A stretch of DNA of 64,000 bases from Caprella mutica (lineage: Eukaryota; Arthropoda; Malacostraca; Amphipoda; Caprellidae): assembly GCA_947561585.1 (NCBI GenBank), contig CANNZV010000430.1:310001-374000 (forward strand), given 5' to 3'. Positions within the stretch are counted from its first letter, which is position 1, and each line of letters begins with the position of its first letter. Both the position numbers and the translations under genes were made by a program. The notes under the pieces were generated by a model. That model did no database searches. It was not told the origin of the DNA and saw nothing but the letters and a program-made list of their open reading frames with translations. Of the stretch, positions 45,247 through 55,929 are shown one piece after another.

Positions 45247-45417
45247 CAATATAAACTATTGAATTAAAATAGAAATAGGAAAAGATGGCAGTACTCGGAT
45301 AGTGGGTCTTAATTAACATAGGTCATGAACAAATTTAACATTTAGAAATTTCTTACTGAGTCCTATGTTAGCGCCCACTTTACGAGTACTGTGCGTGTCC
45401 GATATCCCTGTTCTCAC

Positions 45418-45598
45418 CTTAGCTTTGGGTGCTGGGTGCCCCATGGAGTGTCGCTGTCCCCCATCCCTCTCTGTGTGGGAGCAGTGGGCCTCCATCTCGT
45501 TGATCCAGGCAATGGTCTTCTCCAGAGTCTTGTCGAAGCCGTGAGGTGGAGGTACGGGGGCCATGGGGGTTTGGAGAGCCTTGCTACGTAACATGAGC
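45418..45598 (-). CDS. Dys: Dystrophin exon 4 of 4 seen (start of next spectrin repeat)
   Basis: Dystrophin links cortical actin to the membrane glycoprotein complex in muscle and neurons; this exon belongs to its rod. On the minus strand the acceptor CCCCCCCATGACAG precedes the exon and GTGAGA follows it. The length is 181 bp: one base completing a split codon plus 60 codons, ending in phase 0. The split codon joins exactly to the exon at 47061. Residues LMLRSKALQT finish one helix; FDKTLEKTIAWINEMEA is the first helix of the next repeat, with the conserved tryptophan. From memory of the family, the human rod has a similar F-x-L-D-K/E-x-L-A-W-L-x-E-A-E helix near the start of repeat 22. The tail (SHTERDGGQRHSMGHPAPKA) is loop-like. 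The next helix should follow, but no matching exon was found downstream. Confidence 0.8.
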
Positions 45599-45648
45599 CT
45601 GTCATGGGGGGGAGGGGGTTAGAAATTGTGTGATAACTAGGAACGTGA

Positions 45649-45813
45649 GTTTGTGACAATATGCTTTTAAAATCATAGATCCCGAGTGTCGCTGACGGAG
45701 AGAGTTAAAGAGTATTGAATGGTTCTACATCAGCGGTATATAGTATTCGATACCATTTCATTTCGTCTGTGATATTCTAAAGATCAATGATTTTAAAAGC
45801 ATATAGTCACAAG
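45649..45813. mobile_element. MITE, family A (copy 5), inside a dystrophin intron
   Basis: Left end TTTGTGACAATATGCTTTTA, right end TTTTAAAAGCATATAGTCAC. The interior (GGAGAGAGTTAAAGAGTATT, CAGCGGTATATAGTATTCG) is inverted relative to the other copies. It begins about 50 bp upstream of the acceptor at 45598. Confidence 0.8.
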
Positions 45814-45819
45814 TTTTGT

Positions 45820-46290
45820 GACAACCTTTAAATTTTCAAAGGTACGAAGATGGTGAAAGTAAAAATGAACATTATTTTACTTGTTTATTAAATTAATCAG
45901 AGAAATTAATTATGTAATATAATATATTTTATATATCTAAATAATGATTATTTATAATAAGATTTTTTTTTTTGAAAAAGCGTCATCTATTGATACGTAT
46001 TGAACCTTTTGTTCAATAATTATAATTATATACTTTATAGCAGTTACCCTAATAATAGCAAGGCATCGTTTTCTTTGAAGAAAGAAAGAAAATATTATTG
46101 GTAGGACTACGTTAAACAACTACTCAAAGCATTAATATGGATATAATAATGAACCTTTCTATTTAACCATTTCCTTCCTGAAAATCGATTTTTGTTTTTT
46201 AATATTTTTTTAAATGTATCTTTCCAGTTACAAAAGCACATTGAATAGGTATAACATCTTTTAAAAAATACATTCAGTATACCATTCGCA
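45820..46290. other. Dys: Dystrophin intron, AT-rich non-coding
   Basis: Part of the 1462-bp intron 45599-47060. A/T-rich single-copy text with no open frame or repeat unit recognised. Confidence 0.6.
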
Positions 46291-46292
46291 GG

Positions 46293-46500
46293 CCCAAAAT
46301 TTCCGTCAAGTTTATATACTTAGTGTGGAAACATGACTGATATTTCCGTCATGTTTATATACTTAGAGTGGGAACATGACTGATATTTCCGTCATGTTTA
46401 TATACTTAGAGTGGGAACATGACTGAAATTTCCGTCATGTTATATACTTAGCGTGGGAACATGACTGATATTTCCGTCATGTTTCATGTTTCCATCATGT
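46293..46500. repeat. About 45-bp repeat, 4 copies
   Basis: The unit contains ATTTCCGTCATGTTTATATA and GAGTGGGAACATGACTGAT. CGTCATGTT and AACATGAC are complementary, giving a stem per unit. The last copy is rearranged (CATGTTTCATGTTTCCATCA). Confidence 0.9.
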
Positions 46501-46724
46501 ACACAACTGAAGAGAAGGCCACGGACAAACATACATAATAATAGCTTGGGCCACAACCGTGTTAAAATAGCATACAATATCCTAGCTAATGCAGATTGTT
46601 AAAATAAGTTGTAATTAATTGAATATATTGAGCATTTCAAAAATATTATATTAATCCTCTATTGCATACATATTGAAATATATTTTAATCCTTATTATTT
46701 ATATTCTAATTGTGCTTCGTACGT

Positions 46725-46870
46725 ACATTATACCTTTCAGAAAAAATGAGAGCAAGTGTTTGACTCGGAATACTGGATTTTAATAAACTATAGAAAATGA
46801 TGTAAAGGCTATTATGTTAATAAATTCAACAGAAATCCAACCTTATGCTAAATAAAATAACAAATAAATT
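46725..46870 (-). repeat. Dispersed repeat, copy 2 of an inverted pair
   Basis: This is the reverse complement of 9330-9475, sharing GTACGTAC, ACTATAGAAAATGATG and ATTCAACAGAAATCCAACC (slightly changed). It lies in the intron between the 45418 and 47061 exons. Confidence 0.65.
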
Positions 46871-47060
46871 CAGTAGAATAAATAATCTATGTTTCTGTAT
46901 TATTTAAAATAGTTTTGAAACTTGAATAGTTTTAAAGTTTAATCAATCAATTGTTGATTGATTAGTGCACCAGAGTTATGAAGTGACTCTGAGTTATGTT
47001 ACTCAAGACTTATGAATTAATATGCAAGATGTTACTCATTCTATGTACAACATCACTCAC

Positions 47061-47215
47061 TTGCTCTGCAGGTGGTTAAACCTAGCATTGATGGCCTCAT
47101 TCCTCCCTCTGATGTAGCGAGTGTCATCTTGCTGGTAAATAGCAACTAGCCGCTGGGTTTGGGAGTTAAGCAGATCCAGCTGGTGCTTGTATTGCTGGAT
47201 CTCAGCCTGCTGTCC
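47061..47215 (-). CDS. Dys: Dystrophin exon 3 of 4 seen (second and third helices)
   Basis: Minus-strand exon of 155 bp. The acceptor is GTTACTTCTTCCTCAG and the donor is GTGAGTGATG, both good consensus. It starts in phase 0 after the 52939 exon and ends after two bases of a codon completed by the 45598 exon. The 51 whole codons begin GQQAEIQQYKHQLDLLNSQT and continue with QRLVAIYQQDDTRYI, then NEAINARFNHLQS. Spectrin-repeat heptads are clear. The D-D-T-R motif followed by an I-N helix is, from memory, characteristic of dystrophin (human repeat 21 has A-D-D-T-R-K and E-N-I-N-A-S-W). A nesprin or spectraplakin rod is the alternative, but the order of motifs over four exons favours dystrophin. 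Codon use is GC-rich against an AT-rich background. Confidence 0.85.
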
Positions 47216-47240
47216 CTGAGGAAGAAGTAACTGTTACTGT

Positions 47241-50200
47241 GGTAACGGAGTAACGACTAGAGTAACTAAAGGTAACGGAGTAACGACTAGAGTAACAAAA
47301 GGTAACGGAGTAACGTCTAGAGTAACTAAAGGAAACGCAGTAACGTCTAGAGTAACTAAAGGTAACGGAGTAACGTCTTGAGTAACTAAAGGAAACGAAG
47401 TAACGTCTAGAGTAACTAAAGGTAACGAAGTAACGTCTAGAATAACTAAAGGTAACGCAGTAACGTCTAGAGTAACTAAAGGTAACGAAGTAACGTCTAG
47501 AGTAACTAAAGGTAACGAAGTAACGTCTAGAGTAACTAAAGGTAACGAAGTAACGTCTAGAGTAACTAAAGGTAACGAAGTAACGTCTAGAGTAACTAAA
47601 GGTAACGCAGTAACGTCTAGAGTAACTAAAGGTAACGCAGTAAGTCTAGGGTAACTAAAGGTAACGCAGTAACGTCTAGAGTAACTAAAGGTAACGAAGT
47701 AACGTCTAGAGTAACTAAAGGTAACGAAGTAACGTCTAGAGTAACTAAAGGTAACGCAGTAAGTCTAGAGTAACTAAAGGTAACGAAGTAACGTCTAGAG
47801 TAACTAAAGGTAACGCAGTAAGTCTAGAGTAACTAAAGGTAACGCAGTAAGTCTAGAGTAACTAAAGGTAACGCAGTAACGTCTAGAGTAACTAAAGGTA
47901 ACGAAGTAACGTCTAGAGTAACTAAAGGTAACGCAGTAACGTCTAGAGTAACTAAAGGTAACGCAGTAAGTCTAGAGTAACTAAAGGTAACGAAGTAACG
48001 TCTAGAGTAACTAAAGGTAACGAAGTAACGTCTAGAGTAACTAAAGGTAACGAAGTAACGTCTAGAGTGACTAAAGGTGACGAAGTAACGTCTAGAGTAA
48101 CTAAAGTTAACGAAGTAACGTCTAGAGTAACTAAAGGTAACGAAGTAACGTCTAGAGTAACTAAAGGTAACGAAGTAACGTCTAGAGTAACTAAAGGTAA
48201 CGAATTAACATCAAGAGTAACTAAAGGAACAGAGTAACGTCTAGAGTAACTAAAGGTAACGCAGTAACGTCTAGAGTAACTAAAGGTAACGGAGTAACGT
48301 CTAGAGTAACTAAAGGTAACGAAGTAACGTCTAGAGTAACTAAAGGTAACGAAGTAACGTCTAGAGTAACTAAAGGTAACGAAGTAACGTCTAGAGTAAC
48401 TAAAGGTAACGAAGTAACGTCTAGAGTAACTAAAGGTAACGAAGTAACGTCTAGAGTAACTAAAGGTAACGCAGTAAGTCTAGAGTAACTAAAGGTAACG
48501 AAGTAACGTCTAGAGTAACTAAAGGTAACGCAGTAAGTCTAGAGTAACTAAAGGTAACGGAGTAACGACTAGAGTAACTAAAGGTGACGGAGTAACGTCT
48601 AGAGTAACTAAAGGAAACGCAGTAACGTCTAGAGTAACTAAAGGTAACGGAGTAACGTCTTGAGTAACTAAAGGAAACGAAGTAACGTCTAGAGTAACTA
48701 AAGGTAACGAAGTAACGTCTAGAATAACTAAAGGTAACGCAGTAACCTCTAGAGTAACTAAAGGAAACGAAGTAACGTCTAGAGTAACTAAAGGAAACGA
48801 AGTAACGTCTAGAGTAACTAAAGGTAACGAAGTAACGTCTAGAGTAACTAAAGGAAACGAAGTAACGTCTAGAGTAACTAAAGGTAACGAAGTAACGTCT
48901 AGAGTAACTAAAGGTAACGAAGTAAAGTCTAGAGTAACTAAAGGTAACGCAGTAAGTCTAGAGTAACTAAAGGTAACGAAGTAACGTCTAGAGTAACTAA
49001 AGGTAACGCAGTAAGTCTAGAGTAACTAAAGGTAACACAGTAACGTCTAGAGTAACTAAAGGTAACGCAGTAAGTCTAGAGTAACTAAAGGTAACGACTT
49101 AACGTCTAGAGTAACTAAAGGTAACGAAGTAACGTCTAGAGTAACTAAAGGTAACGAAGTAACGTCTAGAGTAACTAAAGGTAACGAAGTAACGTCTAGA
49201 GTAACTAAAGGTAACGCAGTAAGTCTAGAGTAACTAAAGGTAACGAAGTAACGTCTAGAGTAACTAAAGGTAACGAAGTAACGTCTAGAGTAACTAAAGG
49301 TAACGCAGTAAGTCTAGAGTAACTAAAGGTAACGCAGTAACGTCTAGAGTAACTAAAGGTAACGAAGTAACGTCTAGAGTAACTAAAGGTAACGAAGTAA
49401 CGTCTAGAGTGACTAAAGGTAACGAAGTAACGTCTAGAGTAACTAAAGGTAACGAAGTAACGTCTAGAGTAACTAAAGGTAACGCAGTAAGTCTAGAGTA
49501 ACTAAAGGTAACGCAGTAAGTCTAGAGTAACTAAAGGTAACGCAGTAAGTCTAGAGTAACTAAAGGTAACGCAGTAAGTCTAGAGTAACTAAAGGTAACG
49601 CAGTAACGTCTAGAGTAACTAAAGGTAACGAAGTAACGTCTAGAGTAACTAAAGGTAACGAAGTAACGTCTAGAGTGACTAAAGGTAACGAAGTAACGTC
49701 TAGAGTAACTAAAGGTAACGAAGTAACGTCTAGAGTAACTAAAGGTAACGAAGTAACGTCTAGAGTAACTAAAGGTAACGAAGTAACGTCTAGAGTAACT
49801 AAAGGTAACGCAGTAAGTCTAGAGTAACTAAAGGTAACGCAGTAAGTCTAGAGTAACTAAAGGTAACGCAGTAAGTCTAGAGTAACTAAAGGTAACGAAG
49901 TAACGTCTAGAGTAACTAAAGGTAACGAAGTAACGTCTAGAGTAACTAAAGGTAACGAAGTAACATCTAGAGTAACTAAAGGAACAGAGTAACGTCTAGA
50001 GTAACTAAAGGTAACGCAGTAACGTCTAGAGTAACTAAAGGTAACGGAGTAACGTCTAGAGTAACTAAAGGTAACGAAGTAACGTCTAGAGTAACTAAAG
50101 GTAACGAAGTAACGTCTAGAGTAACTAAAGGTAACGAAGTAACGTCTAGAGTAACTAAAGGTAACGAAGTAACGTCTAGAGTAACTAAAGGTAACGAAGT

Positions 50201-52870
50201 AACGTCTAGAGTAACTAAAGGTAACGAAGTAACGTCTAGAGTAACTAAAGGTAACGAAGTAACGTCTAGAGTAACTAAAGGTAACGAAGTAACGTCTAGA
50301 GTAACTAAAGGTAACGAAGTAACGTCTAGAGTAACTAAAGGTAACGCAGTAAGTCTAGAGTAACTAAAGGTAACGAAGTAACGTCTAGAGTAACTAAAGG
50401 TAACGCAGTAAGTCTAGAGTAACTAAAGGTAACGCAGTAACGTCTAGAGTAACTAAAGGTAACGAAGTAACGTCTAGAGTAACTAAAGGTAACGAAGTAA
50501 CGTCTAGAGTGACTAAAGGTAACGAAGTAACGTCTAGAGTAACTAAAGGTAACGAAGTAACGTCTAGAGTAACTAAAGGTAACGAAGTAACGTCTAGAGT
50601 AACTAAAGGTAACGAAGTAACGTCTAGAGTAACTAAAGGTAACGCAGTAAGTCTAGAGTAACTAAAGGTAACGCAGTAAGTCTAGAGTAACTAAAGGTAA
50701 CGCAGTAAGTCTAGAGTAACTAAAGGTAACGAAGTAACGTCTAGAGTAACTAAAGGTAACGAAGTAACGTCTAGAGTAACTAAAGGTAACGAAGTAACAT
50801 CTAGAGTAACTAAAGGAACAGAGTAACGTCTAGAGTAACTAAAGGTAACGGAGTAACGTCTAGAGTAACTAAAGGTAACGAAGTAACGTCTAGAGTAACT
50901 AAAGGTAACGAAGTAACGTCTAGAGTAACTAAAGGTAACGAAGTAACGTCTAGAGTAACTAAAGGTAACGAAGTAACGTCTAGAGTAACTAAAGGTAACG
51001 AAGTAACGTCTAGAGTAACTAAAGGTAACGAAGTAACGTCTAGAGTAACTAAAGGTAACGAAGTAACGTCTAGAGTAACTAAAGGTAACGCAGTAAGTCT
51101 AGAGTAACTAAAGGTAACGAAGTAACGTCTAGAGTAACTAAAGGTAACGCAGTAAGTCTAGAGTAACTAAAGGTAACGCAGTAACGTCTAGAGTAACTAA
51201 AGGTAACGAAGTAACGTCTAGAGTAACTAAAGGTAACGCAGTAAGTCTAGAGTAACTAAAGGTAACGAAGTAACGTCTAGAGTAACTAAAGGTAACGAAG
51301 TAACGTCTAGAGTAACTAAAGGTAACGAAGTAACGTCTAGAGTAACTAAAGGAACAGAGTAACGTCTAGAGTAACTAAAGGTAACGCAGTAACGTCTAGA
51401 GTAACTAAAGGTAACGAAGTAACGGCTAGAGTAACTAAAGGTAACGAAGTAACGTCTAGAGTAACTAAAGGTAACGAAGTAACGTCTAGAGTAACTAAAG
51501 GTAACGCAGTAAGTCTAGAGTAACTAAAGGTAACGAAGTAACGTCTAGAGTAACTAAAGGTAACGCAGTAAGTCTAGAGTAACTAAAGGTAACGCAGTAA
51601 CGTCTAGAGTAACTAAAGGTAACGAAGTAACGTCTAGAGTAACTAAAGGTAACGCAGTAAGTCTAGAGTAACTAAAGGTAACGAAGTAACGTCTAGAGTA
51701 ACTAAAGGTAACGAAGTAACGTCTAGAGTAACTAAAGGTAACGAAGTAACGTCTAGAGTAACTAAAGGTAACGCAGTAAGTCTAGAGTAACTAAAGGTAA
51801 CGAAGTAACGTCTAGAGTAACTAAAGGTAACGAAGTAACGTCTAGAGTAACTAAAGGTAACGAAGTAACGTCTAGAGTAACTAAAGGAACAGAGTAACGT
51901 CTAGAGTAACTAAAGGTAACGCAGTAACGTCTAGAGTAACTAAAGGTAACGAAGTAACGGCTAGAGTAACTAAAGGTAACGCAGTAACGTCTAGAGTAAC
52001 TAAAGGTAATGAAGTAACGTCTAGAGTAACTAAAGGTAACGAAGTAACGTCTAGAGTAACTAAAGGTAACGAAGTAACGACTAGAGTAACTAAAGGTAAC
52101 GAAGTAACGTCTAGAGTAACTAAAGGTACCGAAGTAACGTCTAGAGTAACTAAAGGTAACGAAGTAACGTCTAGAGTAACTAAAGGTAACGAAGTAACGT
52201 CTAGAGTAACTAAAGGTAACGAAGTAACATCTAGAGTAACTAAAGGAACAGAGTAACGTCTAGAGTAACTAAAGGTAACGCAGTAACGTCTAGAGTAACT
52301 AAAGGTAACGGAGTAACTTCTAGAGTAACTAAAGGTAACGCAGTAATGTCTAGAGTAACTAAAGGAACAGAGTAACGTCTAGAGTAACTAAAGGAACAGA
52401 GTAACTAAAGGAACAGAGTAACGTCTAGAGTAACTAAAGGTAACGCAGTAACGTCTAGAGTAATTAAAGGTAACGAAGTAACGTCTAGAGTAACTAAAGG
52501 TAACGCAGTAAGTCTAGAGTAACTAAAGGTAACGAAGTAACGTCTAGAGTAACTAAAGGTAACGCAGTAATGTCTAGAGTAACTAAAGGAACAGAGTAAC
52601 GTCTAGAGTAACTAAAGGAACAGAGTAACGTCTAGAGTAACTAAAGGTAACGGAGTAACGTCTAAAGTAATTAAAGGTAACGCAGTAATGTCTAGAGTAA
52701 CTAAAGGAACAGAGTAACGTCTAGAGTAACTAAAGGAACAGAGTAACGTCTAGAGTAACTAAAGGTAACGCAGTAACGTCTGGAGTAACTAAAGGTAACG
52801 AAGTAACGTCTAGAGTAACTAAAGGTAACGCAGTAAGTCTAGAGTATCTAAAGGTAACGGAGTAACGTAA
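47241..52870. repeat. 30-bp minisatellite filling a dystrophin intron, about 188 copies
   Basis: The unit contains TAACGTCTAGAGTAACTAAA and GGTAACGAAG. Main variants are GCAG for GAAG, a 29-bp form TAAGTCTAGAG lacking one C, and a short GGAACAGAG form. Rare variants repeat at a fixed distance: GAGTGACT at 49673 and 50507 and GGAACAGAG at 49981 and 50815 are each 834 bp apart. GGAACAGAG at 51351 and 51886, and AACGGCTAG at 51421 and 51956, are 535 bp apart. Whole blocks were therefore duplicated. The array occupies about 98% of intron 47216-52938. Confidence 0.98.
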
Positions 52871-52938
52871 GTTAACGCTGTAAACATTATATCAATGTTC
52901 TCTAACACTAAAAAGTTCACTACAAGTTTTCCCCTCAC

Positions 52939-53037
52939 TTTGAGCTCTCTGGTTTGTTGGTCTTTGAGTTCCTGGTTGTGTGGCATGCTCTGACTTCTGT
53001 CCAGTCTGTGCTCCATACGTCCCAGCCACGCCTCAAC
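52939..53037 (-). CDS. Dys: Dystrophin exon 2 of 4 seen (first helix and loop)
   Basis: Minus-strand exon of 99 bp, 33 codons, phase 0 at both ends. The acceptor is CTGTTGTTCACAG and the donor is GTGAGG. The translation starts VEAWLGRMEHRLDR and ends QELKDQQTRELK. It is the first helix of a spectrin repeat, with the invariant tryptophan and a hydrophobic residue every three to four positions, and the start of the second helix. The exon joins in frame to its neighbours on both sides. One residue pattern could suit nesprin too; the assignment rests on all four exons together. The following intron is almost wholly satellite. Confidence 0.85.
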
Positions 53038-53260
53038 CTGTGAACAACAGGTAGCGTTAATACAAGGAACTAATATTGTATAACTCTTGTATAGGATGAA
53101 AATTCACACAGAAGAACGTTGGCTTTAATATAAATAATATAACTTCATGATGTATGTTTTACATTGTTAACAATTCTATTTGAAATATGCAAATTACATT
53201 TATCCAACAGTGTAAGTCTTGTTTTTATGGAAAAATTATTGTGTCTATATTGCTACAGTA
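53038..53260. other. Dys: Dystrophin intron, downstream part
   Basis: The 860-bp intron 53038-53897 is single-copy here and then contains the array at 53261-53690. No additional exon is open in the right phase. Confidence 0.6.
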
Positions 53261-53690
53261 AGTATGCATTATACGTTACTAATGCTTTAAGATGCATTGT
53301 ACGTTAACAATGCTTTAAGATGCATTGTACGTTAACAATGCTTTAAGATGCATTGTACGTTAATAATGCTTTAAGATGCATTGTACGTTATTAATGCTTT
53401 AAGATGCATTGTACGTTAACAATGCTTTAAGATGCATTGTACGTTAACAATGCTTTAAGATGCATTGTACGTTAATAATGCTTTAAGATGCATTGTACGT
53501 TAACAATGCTTTAAGATGCATTGTACGTTAATAATGCTTTAAGATGCATCATACGTTAATAATGCTTTAAGATGCATTGTACGTTAACAATGCTTTAAGA
53601 TGCATTGTACGTTAATAATGCTTTAAGATGCATTGTACGTTATTAATGCTTTAAGATGCATTGTACGTTATTAATGCTTTAAGATGAGTT
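53261..53690. repeat. 28-bp minisatellite, about 15 copies, in a dystrophin intron
   Basis: The unit contains CTTTAAGATGCATTGTACGT then TAACAATG, with TAATAATG and TATTAATG variants. TGCATTGTACGTTAACAATG has internal complementarity (CATTGT...ACAATG), giving a stem per unit. Confidence 0.96.
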
Positions 53691-53897
53691 TTGATGCAAT
53701 ATGTATTGATAAACACAGTGAATTAATTCACACTATCTCATTCATTTACTTCGTGATTAGTTTGAGACGGACATGGCTTGTATCATAACAGTATAAATGA
53801 GGAAGTGTAATTGAATAGGCTACTTTGATGAACATTTCTGAATATATTCTCTCATTCTCTTCACTCTCTTCTCTCACAATCACTCTCATTCCCTCAC

Positions 53898-54010
53898 CTC
53901 GGCTCTCTTCGTCTCCAGCTTATGGCTGTCAGAGACCATGGCATCCAGTTGCGTCTTCCTGGTCAGTACCGTAGAGTTCGTCTCATCCCAATGCTCGCGC
54001 AGCTTGCTCA
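53898..54010 (-). CDS. Dys: Dystrophin exon 1 of 4 seen (end of one repeat, start of the next)
   Basis: Minus-strand exon of 113 bp: two bases finishing a split codon and 37 codons, ending in phase 0. The acceptor is GTTTGTTTCACAG and the donor is GTGAGG after GCCGAG. The translation begins SKLREHWDETNSTVLTRKTQ, with the tryptophan of a third helix, and continues DAMVSDSHKLETKRAE into the next repeat. From memory, human dystrophin has I-Q-N-Q-W-D-E-V, then N-R-R-Q-Q-L-N-E-M-L-K-D-S at the same place. This is the best single match for identifying the gene. The upstream exon must end after the first base of a codon; I could not place it with confidence (see the weak candidate at 57748). Confidence 0.85.
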
Positions 54011-54435
54011 CTGTGAAACAAACACACACTAGTTACGATCAAAATGCTAAGGTAGTCAAAGTAAAATGGGTAAAATGATTTAAAAAATATATCAATAGCT
54101 ACCGTAAGTAATAGTAACAAATTTGTTAAGTTAAAGAATTAGAAAAATAATTCACGCAGCTAAAACAACATGTAATTAGAAGCGATTGGAAAGCTAATAA
54201 ATATAGTATATTGTCTATATAAAATATACTATATATACTGTATTTATATTGTTAGTATACATATATATAATAAATATAGTATATAGTAAGAATAACAACA
54301 ATAATATGATTAATACAATTTAATACAGTCAGAGTAAAACGGGTATTAGCAAATTTTATAGAAAAAGATATCTAACATTGTAGCTGAAAAGGAAACCAAC
54401 AACATCGTTAATTTAATTGCTGATAAGCAAAGTAA
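54011..54435. other. Dys: Dystrophin intron, AT-rich
   Basis: Follows the acceptor side of exon 53898-54010. TATATATA-like runs occur at 54200-54290. No open frame or repeat of note. Confidence 0.6.
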
Positions 54436-54609
54436 TAGGGTAAGTTCTAAGTTGTCGGACAGTTCCACAATGTCGATCATATAAGAAGAAATCACATTTT
54501 AAATAGCTATTCCGCTGGTATCATGGATACTATTTAATAATCATTATTACTTACGTTCTTCATATATGATCGGGAATGAGGAGCTGTTCGGTAACTCGTA
54601 ACTTACCCT
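54436..54609. mobile_element. Family B foldback MITE (copy in the dystrophin intron)
   Basis: Left end TAGGGTAAGTTCTAAGTTGT, right end TCGGTAACTCGTAACTTACC; a core remnant GGTATCATGGATACT lies between. About 174 bp. Ends are well conserved. Confidence 0.8.
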
Positions 54610-54771
54610 TATTTAATTTAGTAATCAGAATATGTAAAAATAGAAAATTAAATAAAATAAAAACCAGGTAATTAAATTAAACACAATTACAATGATAACA
54701 ATTTTGACCAAAAATGTTACAAACATCTAAAATAACAAGATTGTCAATAGTAAGAAAAAATCATAATTAAA

Positions 54772-55215
54772 ACACGTGTTAATCAACAACAAAATAAACA
54801 CGTGTTAATCAACAACAAAAATAAAACACGTGTTAATCAACAACAAAATAAACACGTGTTAATCAACAACAAAATAAAACATGTGTTAATCAACAACCAA
54901 TTGAAACACGTGTTAATCAACAACAAAATAAAACACGTGTTAATCAACAACAAAATAAAACACGTGTTAATCAACAACAAATTCAAACACGAGTTAATCA
55001 ACAATTAAATGAGACACGTGTTAATCAACAATAAAATGAGACACGTGTTAATCAACAACAGATTGAAACACGTGTTAATCAACAACAAATTGAAACACGT
55101 GTTAATCCACAAAAAAACACTTGTTAATCAATAACAAAATGAGACACGTCAAGAAAACGAAACACGTGCTAATTAACAACAAAATAAAACACGTGTTAGT
55201 CAACGAATCAAAGAC
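54772..55215. repeat. 27-bp array of CACGTG (E-box-like) units, about 16 copies
   Basis: The unit contains AACACGTGTTAATCAACAAC then AAAATAA. AACACGTGTT is a 10-bp palindrome with the CACGTG E-box core. Most of the copies keep it intact even where the spacer varies (AACAAATTGA, AATAAAATGAG). The array lies about 0.76 kb upstream of exon 53898-54010. Confidence 0.95.
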
Positions 55216-55735
55216 GTGTTAAATTTCTCTCCACGTGACACACGAACAGCTGTAACCTTTAAAACACGTGCGCAGATGTTCAAAAAGTCTTGACTGTGAG
55301 GGAAACTGGTACACTGCTGCCAACTGCTGGGAAACTGAGGGGAAAAGCAAGGCATTTAACTACAAAGTATAGAGCATTGTGCAGGTTCATATCAAGATGA
55401 TTACAGTTTTGTTGTGGAAGACGCACATACGAACCACTCATGTGACCCTGCAATATTAGATCATATACTCTATATAACAGCGGGTTAAACAGTTATTTGT
55501 ATATAAGGATAGTGCCATGGTTGTTTCTGCAGTGTACGGTGCTATGAAAAAAGGAATTAACCCGATGTTTAGTATATAGAGTATGTGATCTAGTATTGCC
55601 AAGGTATATCAGTTCTAGGTTAATATATCTTGAATATTGAAGGGTTCCAGAAGTGTGTTCGTATGTGTGTATTTGTTTATGCGCAGAAGAGTCTGAAACT
55701 CGTACCAATGCATAACATACATTGTGAGTTGATAT
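55216..55735. other. Single-copy DNA, probably dystrophin intron
   Basis: On the minus strand TGCTTTTCCCCTCAG at about 55335 looks like an acceptor, but no following donor gives a spectrin-like peptide in the required phase. A minus-strand frame at 55493-55708 is not recognised. Confidence 0.4.
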
Positions 55736-55737
55736 AT

Positions 55738-55870
55738 CTTAGGAGAGAGTGAATTAGAAGAGGAGAGTGAGTGAGTGAAAAGAGTTGAGAGAGTGAGTGA
55801 AAAGAGTTGAGAGAGTGAGTGTAAAGAGGAGCAGAGTGAGTGAAAAGAGGAGGAGAGTGAAAGAGGGCAA
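55738..55870. repeat. GAGAGTGAGTGAAAAGAG repeats, about 4 copies
   Basis: The unit contains GAGAGTGAGTGAGTGAAAAG with variable length near 29 bp. The plus strand is purine-rich. Confidence 0.8.
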
Positions 55871-55929
55871 AAGTAGCAATTTGAGGTATATCTTAAGAAG
55901 TCAAAGATATAAAATTGGCTGTAGAGTAA

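Noticed and set aside
55300..55345. Upstream dystrophin exon after TGCTTTTCCCCTCAG on the minus strand
   Set aside because: The acceptor looks good, but no donor yields an open spectrin-like peptide ending in the needed phase.
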